A stretch of 64,000 nucleotides of DNA from Cristatella mucedo. Taxonomy: Eukaryota > Bryozoa > Phylactolaemata > Cristatellidae. A program made the position numbers and the translations under genes. Positions 22,619 through 34,547 of this stretch are shown piece by piece (position 1 is the stretch's first letter; every line of letters starts with the position of its first letter). Location: assembly GCA_009760855.2 (NCBI GenBank), contig WPIO01000027.1, forward strand, positions 2,392,001 through 2,456,000. The letters are read 5' to 3'. The notes beneath the pieces are model-generated. The model was not told the origin of the DNA, ran no database searches, and saw only the letters and a list, made by a program, of their open reading frames with translations.

Positions 22619-24024
22619 CGTGATGGCACAGTCGGAGGTCTGAGACAAGACCAGCAAGCCGAGGCTGAGCAGAATTTGCTCACGAAGCATCTTAGCTAAC
22701 CAGACCACAGCTTTACCGAGCAGCACGTGGAGCATCAATACATCAAACGGGCTTCACTGCCTCAGCCTTAGGGTGCTCAAGCAGCCAAGCTACGAGGCAC
22801 CCCGGTCTGAAGCGACCGGAAGTGGCAGGCTAGCACATGCCGGCCGCTGCTGCCCTGGACCCCTGTAGGCCTGGCTAGCAGCTAGCTTGGTGGGCTCAAC
22901 TGCCCCTCTCCCTTCTCTTGCCATTTCCTTCTCAGAGCAGGCGCGGCAGTGCTGCAGCAGGATACGGGCTGCACGTGCCGACCAGCAGCAGTAGCGCAAC
23001 GCAATACTAGTGCCAGAGGTGGAACATACGGCCACTGCTGCTGCTGCCGTCTGCTCAGGCTGCTAGCATCGGGCCAGGGCCACCCCGACTGCCGAATGTC
23101 TCCACGCGCTCGGCTGCACAGGCAGGCGGCAGCTGCCCCAAAGCCAAAGCTGCTGCTCACCATTCCGAGAACTGAATCTGCGGCACTGAGTCCCGGCTTC
23201 TTCGTCGGCAGCTGCAGCATCGGTGGTGGCAGCCCTGCTGGCTGCCACCATCAACCTCAGCTGGAGGCAGAGCTAGTGACACACGGCCTCCCGACCCTGT
23301 CAGTCAGAGGTCCTGGCCATGCTGCTTGTCAGGCAGGCCGCTGGCTGGCGGCCCTGATCACTGCTGCTGCTGCTGCTGCTGGTGTTGCTGGCTGCTGTTG
23401 GCCCGCCTCCCTTCCAGACACTCATCAAGCGTCGGCAGCAGCAGCTGCAGCCGTAGGGCAGTGTAGATGGCAAGGGGAAAAGGGGCCGACTGGCACTGCC
23501 AGCAGTCCAGCAGTTAAGGCTGTTTGCTGCTGCTGCCCTGCTGCTGCTGCCGTGCTGCTGCTGCCCTGCTGCTGCTGCCGTGCTGCTGCTGCCCTGCTGC
23601 TGCTGCCCTGCTGCTGCTGCCCTGCTGCTGCTGCCCTGCTGCTGCTGCTAGCCGGCAGCCAGCTATGGCACAGACAAAGGAGCTCTAATTGCTCATTGCC
23701 TGCCGGTCGCCCAGAATGTCAGCTGCAGGCTTTGGATGCCAGCCCCAAGCCAGAAGACTGCCATCAAAGCCATCACTGGGCCGGTAAAACTGGGTGGGTA
23801 AAATGCCAGTCAGCTAGGATCTTGCGGTTCGGGGCAAGTTATTGCCCCTTCCCCTCACAACACTCCCCTCGACCTGGCCTCCAAGCAGGAGCCAGCAGTG
23901 ACACCCAGGGTTGCTTTCCACTCCACAGATGCTTTGCAGTTGGCCTAACGAGCTCTCCCACTCCCAAGGGCATCAGGGTCTGCCAGAAACAGGTGGTGAT
24001 GTCTCGGCTGGGTCAGATACCACG
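22619..24024. other. GC-rich, CTG/CAG-rich region without a supported gene
   Basis: CTG runs at about 23361-23382 and the 14-bp repeat dominate. The longest open frame of the window (22949-24082, plus, 377 codons) lies here but consists largely of repeat-derived Ala, Cys and Leu runs and ends inside the 20-bp repeat. I judge it non-coding. Confidence 0.55.
23527..23638. repeat. 14-bp minisatellite CTGCTGCTGCC(C/G)TG
   Basis: Eight consecutive 14-bp units, with C and G alternating at one position in the first four. CTG triplets continue on the right. Because 14 is not divisible by three, translation cycles through Cys, Ala and Leu runs every 42 bases. Confidence 0.93.
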
Positions 24025-24150
24025 TTTATATCGGTTCTGCAAAGTTTATATCGGTGCTGCGAAGTTTATATCGGTGCTGTGAAGTTTATATCGGTTCTGC
24101 GGAGTTTATATCGGTACTGCAAAGTTTACATCGGTGCTGCAAAGTTTATG
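24025..24150. repeat. 20-bp minisatellite TTTATATCGGTNCTGCNAAG
   Basis: Six full units at 24025-24144 with one to three substitutions each, then a broken seventh. The unit is unrelated to the CTG-rich repeats just upstream. Confidence 0.93.
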
Positions 24151-24749
24151 TCAACACGGTTTCGTCTAGCAAGTTTTCTCTGAGCAACCGTTGGCCGGAG
24201 CTTCTTGCAGCTCTGAATGGGATCCCACCTAAACAAAATCGCAGGTCACTCGGCCGACCGACCGTACCAGCAGTAGCAACAACTAACCAAGCTGCCAACC
24301 AGTCAGACCGGCAAAGGCAGCTGGCGACGACGCAACGCGACGACACCGACCAGGCTTCGGCAGGCATCAGCAGTGCTGGCTGGATGACACCCCGAGCAGT
24401 TGAGGGCCGTCCAACATTCGGGCAGAAGTAACAGCGCTGGAGCAGGCCAACAACTACAGGAGACCATGTGGGACCATAAAAATTGAGAAAGCAAAAGGGA
24501 CGGAATATAACTGCTCTCCACACAGCCGAAAGGGCTCACACCACGCCAGCATGCATGCCTCACTCATCCAATCCGGCTACATAGAGAGAGCTATTCGTAT
24601 CCTAGCTTATGTGCTCAGCAAGGCCACTGCAAGGCCCTCCACCCACGACTTACTCAAAGCCTAACCATCTATCCTTTCACAGTCGAGAGCCGGGAAAGGA
24701 AGGAAGTGGAACAACAAAGATACAGGCAAATAGAGCCTCATTTAGAAAA
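24151..24749. other. No recognisable gene
   Basis: Overlapping short frames on both strands only. Confidence 0.55.
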
Positions 24750-24870
24750 AAGAGCACTGGCTGCTGCCATCACCACTACATACAGCAGCAATAGAGGATT
24801 GCCTGCTGCAGGACTCGAACCTATGACCAGGCTTTCCCAATGCAAGTGAATTGCCCCGGGGCACACGGCA
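24750..24870 (-). mobile_element. SINE-1 related fragment, body and B-box
   Basis: GCTGCCATCACCACTACATA, GATTGCCTGCTGCAGGACTC and the reverse B-box GGACTCGAACC match the middle of SINE-1. The tail is missing or altered. Confidence 0.5.
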
Positions 24871-24949
24871 CACAGATGTACCACCCGGTCGATCCCTACC
24901 AGCCTTCCGGCACGTCGATCTTTCTCCAATCGTTTGCAGCATCTATAGC

Positions 24950-25380
24950 TGAAATTTGCACTTTTGGATGACAGCAAACTATTGTAAATCGAATGGCAAT
25001 AAAACCAACTTACTAATTGTTGGCACACCTAATCTTACTCAAGAATTGAAAAGTCAAACCCTCAAAATGAGCTCAAGCATATCTCCTATAGTGTCTGCAA
25101 TCAATCTGGGTGTCATATTCCCTGGTGACATTTCCCTTAATGACTAGGTCAGCTAAACAGTCGTTTGCACATCACATCCATTCTCGCCGACCTGCACTGG
25201 CTCCCCAGCATATTGACTTAAGGTATTGTCACTCACGTTTAGGTCCCTTCCATTCTCTTGCTTCGGCCTTAACTATCTGGATTACTTCGTAATCAGGTGT
25301 CACATTGCACCACTCACTCCTGACTCAAGGCGTTGTACTATTACAACACGTGAATGTTCAGTGCCTAGTGTGGCAGCATG
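24950..25380 (+). mobile_element. LINE-A fragment with internal deletion
   Basis: NGNKTNLLIVGTPNLTQELK and NLGVIFPGDISLND correspond to the RT region after YADD. It then jumps within a few bases to ILADLHWLPS, from the C-terminal part. About 250 bases of the normal ORF2 are missing between them. Confidence 0.7.
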
Positions 25381-26749
25381 TCCGTGAATCCGTAGGTACG
25401 TAAGAAAGGACACTGCACACACCGTGTCATGACCGACACTTGCTCAAGTGTCGAGCCTCGGATACTATCTCTAGAGCATGAACAAACGCACATTCCATGA
25501 ATGCTGTGCAAGAACTGTCGAGAGCTGTTGCAGCGTGGTCTGTCAGGTGGGCACTGTGCATGCAAAAATATGCCGTGAATTATACCTCACACTATTTAGG
25601 GGCCTTTTTCTGTTCTGAGATCGGCCACGAAAGTCGTGGTATATCTATGTCGCTTAATTATCTCATATGACTGACTTTAAAAGCTCCAAACCTGCTCTGC
25701 GATATCGTCGATAACCCCACTAAATGCATTATCTAAGCTAAAATCCTAATCATAGACCATATTTACCTCAATGAATATTCGTTAGCACTGCTTTGTACTA
25801 TTTAGAAAGACCTTTTAAAATCACACTTTCGTACAAACTAAACACAGGAAAGCTAATCGCAACGAAGCAGCAGGCAACAGCTAGTGGCCACAAAGGGGGT
25901 CAGCTTAACAGCTGACATACAAACTTATCAGAAAAATAACAGTGCATTCTCTTTGCTACGAAATGCCATCAACATTGACACCACCCTTTTAAATGCTGCT
26001 GCACTCAATCGCCTAGGACTTTCTTCTGAGCCGGCCAACCATGTCATCGTCTAACCAATGACTAAGGTGAAAATAGCTGACTTGCTAACCAGCATATAGA
26101 GGATTACTGGCAACACATTTTTCCTGATTCTGAAATTCTGAAACAAATTCTGATAGGCAGGTTCGTCGGCCAAGATCTCAAAACTAGGAAATCGTGTGCC
26201 AGAATAGTCATACCTGCCAACAGTTGCAAAGATCAGGCAGTCTGCTCTCTGTTCTGCACTGAGGTCATGCCCTCCCTTATTCACAGACATCCACACATTT
26301 AGGACATCAACTGCCAAGCACCCTAAGCCGTCTAATGCCAGCTAAGATCTTTTGACGCCCTCGAGATGATCAAGTAGCTTATCAAAAGGCCCCCTTCAAT
26401 TAGTGCAGGAAGCAGCCGCCGAGGGCGAGCTAGGATTAAGGTTCGGAATACTAGCAGCACACAGGTCACAGATGCTATGGCAATTGCCGCTGGCAAACGA
26501 AATAGTCGGGACTTAGCGGCAGGCTAAAGCCTCACGGTCTTATGACAGACCGCCTGGCCACGGGGCAGACGTCCTCTAGCAGCGATGGAGCAACGGTGGA
26601 CGCAGTCAGCTGCGGTACATCGGCTCGCACAGTTAGCTTGTCCCAACGCACAAGCAAATTCAGTCAACCACACCGTCCACACTAAGTGCAAAAGGTACAT
26701 GAGGCAGCTGAGAACATACATATCTAGTTCTAGGTACGCAGTCCATACT
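25381..26749. other. No recognisable gene
   Basis: No known motif on either strand. A minus frame at 26051-26317 is unassigned. Confidence 0.55.
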
Positions 26750-28800
26750 CACGAGTTCCATCTTGGCGGCGGCGTCTGCGACGCTCTACAGAACGCTACG
26801 AACGCGAGCGGACGAGCTCGACCTCACATACGAAACGAAAGGCATCGCTGATGGCCGTCGCTGTCGATGAGTTCATGTGACTGACAAAATATGATGGTAC
26901 TCAAAGGACTAGCCTGCAACGAAGAAGCTATAGTCACGACGAGGAGGCACCCGCAGCAGTGTCAGGCGCACGGGGAGGTACCGTCCCCCTCCCCCAACCC
27001 GACCGACCGACCGCCAGAGGACAAGCCTTTACATATGGCTTCCTGGAAGCCCGCCTGGAACCGCGATGTTGCTACAGCACACTTACACCGACGGTGTACC
27101 TCCGGCCGATGACGGACAGCGAGCGGGTTACGCCTAGGCTTTCGAGCGACGCTCAGAAGACCACGGCCTAGCCAGGACCGACAGCCATCGGCGGCGGCGG
27201 CGGCGGCGGCGCGCGTAGCAACTGAACTGCAGATGCTGGAGCCCGGTCGCTGTGCTTCCGACGCGGCGCGGCGTCCTACCGACACGTGCAGTGCAGTATT
27301 GCTCGTCTCATTAAATAAGGAGCGAAACTCGTGCCCTCTCGCTCCGTAGGCACGCAGTCACGGCAGACTGCTGCGCAGCTCACCGACGCACCCCAGCCGC
27401 CCCCCCCCCCGCCCCCACCCACAAACACGCTAGCCTAGCCCAGCCGGCCTCACCGAGTCGCACGCTACCGCCGGAGAGGGGCAGTCGGCCAGCCCGTAAT
27501 AGCCTCCGCCCCTTTTCGGGCACACCAGCGTTCTGCAGACAGCTTTTCCCTCCACTCGCCCGGTCACCTAACCCGAGCTAACCTATCGTCTTACTAGCTG
27601 ACCGCAGAGGGGGCCCCCGACCGCCGCCTTCCCCCACCCTTACCGCAGGGCGCGCGGGGCTGAGCCACGACTGAGGCCGGCGCTCGACTGTCGGCTCTGT
27701 TCTGTAAGAACCGCTAAAGCAAGGTATCAGCAAAAGTGGTAGCCTCATCCAATTGTCGACCCTCCTTCGTGGGAATTGGAAACCTCCAGCGAGCTCGGCT
27801 TATTATTCCCCGCAATGCCTTTCTTTTCCAGCTGCTGCTGGCGTGCTGCTGCTGCTGCTGCACGTGCCCCCACGACCTGCAAGCGAGACTGAGCGTCCCT
27901 TCGAGCTCTTTAGCAAGACTCTTGAATCCGCTCTTCCGCTTCTCCAAGCCAACATAGCGGTCAAGAAGTCCAAACTACGCGACACAGGCCTCTTCGGCCC
28001 AACTTCGATCTGCTATAGCTGCGCGCGCTTTTCAAAACCAGCGTCGGGATGCCCAGCATCTTCGTAGGCGGAAGGAAGGCAAAACTTGCGACGAAGCGGC
28101 CGTTTGTCGCCCGATCCCCCCCCCCCCTCCCCAGGGTCGGTAGACCGGAACACGCCACGGTGAAAAATTGAGCGGGATTGCCGTCGCACTCGCCCATCTG
28201 CTTTCACCTGTATTATGCCTGGCGTCCCTCTCTCGAAGTCAAACAGGAACGGCCCTGGCATCTCGATTGAGGCTCCGCACGGTGCCCCTGAGCCAGTGCC
28301 CCCCCCCCCGGAGCCGCTCCGCGCGAAGAGATCGTGCTCAGCCGCACGATAGCAGCCCGACATTCGTAAAGTCCACTCGAACGCTGCAGTCGGAAGCTGG
28401 CTCAGCTAGGAGCCCCACTATCGAGAGCAAACCCCGCTCGGGTAGGAGAGATCCTGATATATAATTGAAGTACCCAACGAGCCTTCGACCTCCGGTTAAG
28501 CTTCGAGCATAGCAGAAGCCTTAACATTATGCAGCACCTTGAGCCAGGCATTTCAGCGTCGGTCCGGTACATCCAGCTCTTGGGAAGGTCAGTGGACAGA
28601 GGTTCACACTGTGTAAAGCCAATGGGGCAAACCTCAACCGTGCCGAGGGGGCAGCCGTTTTCTGGAGGGCTGACGAAGCGCTCGTGCAGTTTTCGTCCAG
28701 GCGCGAAACTTTAAGCCCTCGCGTACACCCCCCCCTTCCAGCCGGAGCCACGCCATAGGACGTGGGAGAACGCGGTGGCAATCGTAGCAGTACAGAGCGC
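26750..28800. promoter_or_regulatory. GC- and CpG-rich stretch, possible CpG-island-like promoter region
   Basis: Compared with its flanks this stretch is visibly richer in CG dinucleotides (for example around 26760-26840, 27180-27280 and 28060-28340). It also has C-runs at 27400, 28118 and 28303. No exon with convincing similarity was found. Minus-strand open frames at 26962-27285 and 28013-28363 are the best candidates for a first exon but resemble nothing I know. It lies about 20 kb upstream of the minus-strand basonuclin exon, so it could serve that gene. This is inference from composition only. Confidence 0.35.
27188..27215. repeat. (CGG)n tract in the CpG-rich region
   Basis: Eight or so GGC/CGG units followed by GCGCG. 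Confidence 0.9.
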
Positions 28801-29699
28801 TGGCTCAGTTTAAGAAATGTTTGTAATTAATTGAGCTGTTAAAAAAAGAAATCGAGCTAAACGTAGATACGCCCGGCGGAATGACAGAGAAACAGACATA
28901 TCCTTACAAATACCGAGGCTCAGCGGGCATGCATAGTCCTATTTTGTGGCATTACCGTCCTGCATGTAGGATATGCACTGCTGGGGGGGGGGAGACCAGA
29001 AAATGCTTACCCTGTCGATTAGCAGTAATAGCTGTAGCTTTTTCAAACAGCTTACTAGCTCCGTAACACGACTGCTATACGTGGCCTCAAGTCTGACCCG
29101 CAACGATTATTTAATCGTGTAATGACCAAAAACTCTCACGCTATATAAAATATCTTTAATTCGTAGAAGAGTCGAGAAAAGATACGTACGGCTGGTCTCA
29201 TGTACCGGCAGAACGCTGCTATCCTATCTGCATGCGATCCTATTGCTTAGCACCCGCGGAGCCTACGGCACCATCCTAACGACCGCCCAGGACGATCAGC
29301 GCCTGTCGTCTGTCATTCTGCGGCAGAGCCGCAGCGAGCAAAATCCGACCGAACCGGGAGTACTCACCTACAGGTGCCCTCCGATAGACAGCAGCAGCAG
29401 TCCAACCTAGGAGGCGCCACAGTCGCCCGAGCAACTAAGCCGGACAGAACACTTTAAAAGAAAGGTTGACCGTGCTATGTAGCTCTCAAAGGCCCCCACG
29501 GTGGGTTACTTCTAGTAGGAGACTGGGCGGCTAAGAAGTGCCCCATCAGAAGGCTTGAACGATTTATCAGCAGGGGAGGGCCTCCTTTCATGTCTGTCGG
29601 CGCCCCGTCTATGATCAAGCCAAGCTCATATATAGTTCCGGAGGTCGCTGCGGTTACAACTAGGCTAGCGGTTAGTAATCCAAAAGATGACGGGAGCCG
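28801..29699. other. No recognisable gene
   Basis: Plain sequence. A G-run lies at about 28982-28991. Confidence 0.55.
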
Positions 29700-29790
29700 C
29701 CTCATAATAATAACGCAATAACGAATCATTTTATAGCTCCCTAAGAGAACTAAATCTTTTGCAAGCCTTTCGCATAGGCTGGGCAGGAAG
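29700..29790 (-). mobile_element. LINE-A or SINE-2 3' tail, diverged
   Basis: TTTTATAGCTCCCTAAGAGA followed by ACTAAATCTTTTGCAAGCC has the reverse-sense tail pattern. It abuts the inverted-repeat element that starts at 29791. Confidence 0.5.
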
Positions 29791-30662
29791 TACAGCGGTA
29801 CTTTGGCTGTCGAGTGTCCCAACTTACGGAATTTCGAGATACGAGCCGTCTCTCGGCCGATGTTTTGCTTTGAAGTTAGCTTTGAACTTTTGAGTTGAGA
29901 ACCAAAATTCGGGTTACGAGCCAGCTTCAGAAACCCTACAGCTAGTTACCGCAGATAACGTCAGAGCGAACGCTGCAACATCCGCCCAGCATCCCGGGCC
30001 ACACGTTCACTGTAAGCGGTTCCAACGGACTTGCTCTCAAGTATGCGAGTGCTTGTGGGTGCGTCAACGACGCAATCAAGAGAGCGGAGAGAGGAATTAC
30101 GTGCGGTTGCTCAGGCCAGTAAGGGTAGGGCAACGAAAAACGTTCCGCTGCAAGACGCTGCCCGATGACCCGGGTGTGACGTCAAGTGAAGGCCTGGCGG
30201 TTCGCGCGCCCCGACGGAGTGAGCCGTCGCCATGCTTGGACGCACGAGATCGCCAGACTCCGGTGTTGAATCCGACTACGGCAGGAACAGCTAAGTACGT
30301 ACTGCACTTTACTTTTGCAGTACCATCGTGTGAGAATTCCTCGCGTAACTGATAACAATCGGTGCGTCCGCGCAAAAGTCCCGCCAATAAACTGTACATT
30401 CGGCTACGTGTTGGCTGTACGTACACGGCTTTCGCGAGCTTTTTCCACATCGGCAGTGCTTGCTTGGAGTTTTTTAAACAATATTCTTAATTATAAGTAC
30501 ATTTTATAATTTAAAACATGTGACAAAAATCGCGGTGTTTTTTGTGGGTCCGGAGTGGATTAGTGGCATTTCAATGGGGAAAATTGATTTGACTTAGGAG
30601 TAATTTGAATTGCGAGCTCCATCACGGAACGAATTAAACTCGTAAGCCAAGGCACCACTGTA
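29791..30662. mobile_element. Terminal-inverted-repeat DNA element, about 872 bp, non-autonomous
   Basis: The left end reads TACAGCGGTACTTTGGCT and the right end, reversed, TACAGTGGTGCCTTGGCT, so the two ends match at 15 of 18 positions. Each end starts with TA, as expected for a mariner/Tigger-like TA target site. Inside both ends lie subterminal motifs of the ACGAG type (CGAGATACGAGCCGTCTC on the left, AACTCGTAAGCC on the right). No transposase reading frame is visible in the 0.87 kb, so it should depend on another element. Similar 'CAGTGGTACCTTGG..ACGAG' ends are known in other animal genomes; the superfamily call is my inference. Confidence 0.7.
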
Positions 30663-31072
30663 TGTCAGCTATTTAGTGACAGAACTTGCAAGAGTATAGC
30701 ACACATAAGTGCGTACATTAGACGAAGCACAGGCTCCGATAAATAAGTAGGTTATTAGTTTTGATTTAGTTTTAGCGAAGTCAGAGATATCGCAATGTCA
30801 CTTGACAGATTTCCATTCTGTACGTGTGTAGATACTGAAAACGAGGTCTTTACAGAATTTGAGGTTGGTTAGAGTAACAGCGAAGCGACCTGGTTCTGGG
30901 TAAAGGCTGGTGAGAGCGGCGCACCTAACCAAGCAGTTCACGTAAGCCGGAACAAGAGAATTGGGCGTCTGCGACTGGACCCGGAAGTCACTGCTTGATG
31001 GGAAGCCCGGGCATGTCGAAGAGAAGTGGTGTAATGTGCGACAATTGCGTCGTTATGATAAGAAGAAAACAT

Positions 31073-31700
31073 TTGTGTAGCGCCCCTAGGAACTAAATCT
31101 CTTGCTAAGCAGTATGCAGTTAGATACTTTAAAGGAAAATCTTTAATTAGTGAGTGATCAAATTCGCAATGTCGTCAGTTCGTATAAACGCCCAGGGGAA
31201 CAATGCAGACGGGCCTTGCAAATGATCAAATTCTGTCAGGATCAGGTGCATGTTTAATATCAAGTCAGGGCGGGTCGAGACGTCAATCGGGAGTGAGCTC
31301 TGGCCTTTGGGAGCACAGCAACTAAATTCAAGGTCTCTAAAAGATTAGTTGGTTGTGGAAACAGCTAGTCGACTTAAGTCAGAAGAATGGGGGGATAAGA
31401 TACTTTGTCTGATAGGGAAGCAGTTCGTATAGGTAGGCCAGAGCAAGACAAAGAAGGGACCTAAAAGTGAGTTGCGAGAATTTGAAGTCGGTGTGCTGAT
31501 CGATATGAAGGTCGGTGAGAAGTAGTGAGGTTTGGCAATTGTGGCATTCACGACAGATCGGAGTAGCTGCGGAGTTTTGCACCAACTGTAGGTGCCTAAT
31601 TCGGTAGGCCAGTAGACATGTAAGTCGTGAGTTGCAGTGCAGAAGTCAAGACGGGACATGGACCAACTTGAATGTAGTATCCCTGTCTAAGCAGGCCCAA
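31073..31700 (-). mobile_element. LINE-A-related fragment, diverged
   Basis: The minus strand shows MSRLDFC, SWCKTPQLLRSV, NSRNSLLGPFFVLLWPTYTN and other pieces of the ORF2 C-terminus spread over several frames. The tail end on the plus strand is GTAGCGCCCCTAGGAACTAA (reverse of the LINE-A 3' end). Confidence 0.7.
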
Positions 31701-31758
31701 ACGTTGACAACAGACATGCCAAGCTGCCGAGTTTTGCACCATTTGTGAAGTGAAGTTC

Positions 31759-31860
31759 AGCTGATTCAACGCCCTCATTTATATATCGGCAGAAGAGCCT
31801 TTACCGGCTTCTTCTTGCAGTGAGCAACAAGGAATTACCTTCTGAAACAGCAGTGATGCA
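31759..31860 (-). mobile_element. SINE-1 tail fragment
   Basis: AGCTGATTCAACGCCCTCAT followed by GGCAGAAGAGCCTTTACCGG is the reverse of the SINE-1 tail. The tRNA head is not recognisable. Confidence 0.5.
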
Positions 31861-32754
31861 TAGGCAGAAGATCTGCAGCAGATGGTGACAGGAGAGCAGA
31901 CGGGCGGAGTGTCAGCAGAAGCGCCGACTACATCGGTTGTCGCACCGCCAGCTAAGCATGAACGAATTTTTTGCGCTTAGCTAAAAGTAATCTGCCATAG
32001 ACTGACTGATGATTGAAGCTTGTCTACAGCGAAGGTGAAAGCAGCGGATGGTGATTTCGGGAAAACTAGGCTTGTAGCCGAATCTTTGGATGGCTCTGCG
32101 CCGTCACTTCTAGGCTAGCCGGTCACTGCGGCCTACTGATCGTGCTGCTTTTATTTGGATATCAGGTCTCATGGCAAATATTGAACCAGCGACTTTGAAG
32201 TTTACGAGTTTAGTTCCAATGAGGATAGTAGCTGGGATTACGAATCATTCGAAATTATGAAGAGTATAATTGCATAATAAGCCACTGCCAAAGTCTCGTT
32301 AACACTGAGGACATTAGCGTTACAGGCAAACGCATTTCTACGGGTAAGCAAAACGCAACGAGGGCGCAGGCCTCGAATAAACCACTTTTGATTACGGCGA
32401 CAGGCGCAGGTCTTCCTACATCGCAGCCCCTCCACCACCCTACCCATCCCGTAGTGCCTTGCTCCCTCATTTGCAACACAACAGGTCGGCATTCCGACGA
32501 TTAGGAACGGCTCCAGACTAGACGGCTGCGTCGCCCTAATGCCGCTTGTAACGGTTCAGTGTGTCTCAGTCTAATGTTAACGTGCGCGAAGTTCGCGAGC
32601 CGCAGATCGAGGTCTCGCGGTCCCGCTATTAGCCGCTGCAAGCAAGCATTGGCGGTAGTCGCTCGGGCTCTGCTGCCTCTATATAAGTGAGCCTCTCAAA
32701 CCAGCGGACCTTAGCTTTAGCTTTACTTTAATAAATAAAAAACTATACTACTAG
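31861..32754. other. No recognisable gene
   Basis: Two overlapping minus frames at 32238-32492 lack known motifs. Confidence 0.55.
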
Positions 32755-32920
32755 TTGATTTAGCATCTTTTTGTATAGCACCCCAGAGGAGCCCTACAGA
32801 CTATCACCGCCGCTTGACGCAGCTATACAGAATCGAACGCCGCAGGATTCGAAAGCGTGACCTCGGGACAAAGGTCGTGAAGAGCAACCGCCTCACCCGG
32901 TGCGCCATCACGGCTCACCA
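32755..32920 (-). mobile_element. SINE-1, diverged
   Basis: On the plus strand it reads TTGATTTAGCATC, then CTATCACCGCCGCTTGACGC, GGATTCGAAAGC, and ends CGCCATCACGGCTCACC, which is the reverse of the SINE-1 head. Confidence 0.7.
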
Positions 32921-33224
32921 AAACCACGGTGCGACCGGCGGAAGGGAAAATTCCGCGCCCGTAAGCTACTAACGACCTACTACGGTAGCAGTAACGAAAA
33001 GGCCGCACGTGTATGCTGACCACAGCTAGCGAGTATCGTTCGCAGAAGCCCGCTGACACATCGAGCGAGCAGATTGGCTAGCTCGGCGAGCTAGCTGCGT
33101 GAGGATTCTGCCTGCTGGCGTGCTGCTGCAGCGCCTCGGCCGCGAGTGAGGCAGCCCCGACCAGCTCAAGAGTCCCGGCTTCCCAACGCCGCACTACAAC
33201 TAGTTCACTATCCACGTTGGCATG

Positions 33225-33305
33225 CGTCCTTTACGTCGTATGTAAAGTGCCTGGATTCACTTTTCTGAGGGTGCTTTGGAAGTGCTAAATAATAATTATT
33301 ATTAA
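33225..33305 (+). mobile_element. LINE-A or SINE-2 3' tail, short
   Basis: GTATGTAAAGTGCCTGGATT, TTCTGAGGGTGCTTTGGAAG and AAT/ATT repeats. Confidence 0.55.
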
Positions 33306-34045
33306 TTGATGGCGCTTTTGCTGCTAAAGCATGGCCAGATTTTGATGTCGATCCTAAATCTAATATTGCACAACCTCCAGTGGCAGGCCGTAAAATCATG
33401 GAGTCGGTTACGACAGCCCACGTTTCAATAGGCAGGCTCTGCGTGACACCGAAGCGGCAGTGCAAAAAGCACCCGAGTGAGTTAATAGGCACTCATTCTA
33501 ATTATCGGTTGCCTGGGCGCATGTTTTAAACGAGGCAGGCCTCTGTATCCGGTGGCATGGCCAAGGGGCATGGGCGGGGTCTTTGCCCGCCTCCCCCCCC
33601 CGTCCTGTGGTGGGCAGGGACTTGGGCCGCCCCCTAATCCTACGCCAGCCCCGACCATAGTCATTGACGAATTTATATATTGTTCCAATCGATGAGCGAC
33701 CGCCAAATTCGCGTCGAATAAACACTATTGCTGCTCACTACAATTTTTCATTACTTGTGGCACTTGCCCCTTAGTTGGAAAACCTGGCTCCGCCTCTGGT
33801 AGTGCCTCAACCTGGAATTCTGGAAAACAAGGACAGCTGAATATTTCTGGCTCACCGCACGAGGTCCGTGTGTTTGTTTTTGGCGAGTCTGACTAGCAAA
33901 GGTTCCCTTACTTTCTGGCTAGCGAAGAGATGGAATTCCAGAATCGCTGGAGATAATCTCAGTTTAATTGGCCCATGCCTTCCGTGCGACGCGCAACGAA
34001 AAAAGGGGAACTAAAACTACTTTGCTTTTGTACGGGAACGCGCTA
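33306..34045. other. No gene; possible unidentified element end at 33530-33800
   Basis: GGCCAAGGGGCATGGGCGGG and AAAACCTGGCTCCGCCTCTG resemble sequences often seen near ends of mobile elements in invertebrates. I could not define borders. Confidence 0.35.
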
Positions 34046-34135
34046 ATAATAATAATAATAATAATAATAATGCACTTGATAAAGCGCCCTCAGAGAACTC
34101 AGCCTCTTTCTAGGCGCTTTACATTCGCTTGACGC
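34046..34135 (-). mobile_element. LINE-A 3' tail
   Basis: (AAT)n then GCACTTGATAAAGCGCCCTC, AGAGAACTCAGCCTCTTTCT and AGGCGCTTTACATTCGC on the plus strand. Confidence 0.7.
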
Positions 34136-34547
34136 ATAGAAAATCCCTAGAGCACTCAATTCTGCCGCTTCTGTTAAATGTGCCTCCTCCCTAAATTTGA
34201 CCTGGTTTCGTCTCACCTTGACTTCGTGCTTAAACGCAAAGATTAAGATTAAACACAAAGCAGCACTTTGACTTGAAGATTCGTTGTCTGGCACTCAAAT
34301 GAAAATCAGAACGTCGTCCCCAAAGGCTAGTCGACTCCTGAGGCACTTGGGAGCACACCAGTTATCTAAGATTTCTGCGAGCGGACCAACGCTCGCCATG
34401 CTGCACACCCGTCGCGGTACCGTTTGGCGGTAGGTGCTTCTACTTAGCAGCCCCCCCCCCGCACTAGAGAGCCCGAGTGCAATTTGCGACAGCTAAGGGG
34501 AATACGCCATTAACCCCCACGCTTCGCGGCGTTCAGCCCTTCGCGGC

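Noticed and set aside
22302-22738. Four overlapping frames of 111-142 codons on both strands
   Set aside because: All are kept open by the 12-bp repeat, whose unit is divisible by three.
22949-24082. Longest open frame in the window (377 codons, plus strand)
   Set aside because: Its length comes from CTG-rich DNA and the 14-bp repeat (long Ala, Cys and Leu runs), it ends in the 20-bp repeat, and no domain or conserved motif is visible.
26962-27285. Minus-strand frame with RCKCAV..FQAG, considered as the missing Cys-rich basonuclin exon
   Set aside because: Cysteine spacing and flanking residues do not fit the basonuclin motif, and no donor in the right phase was seen.
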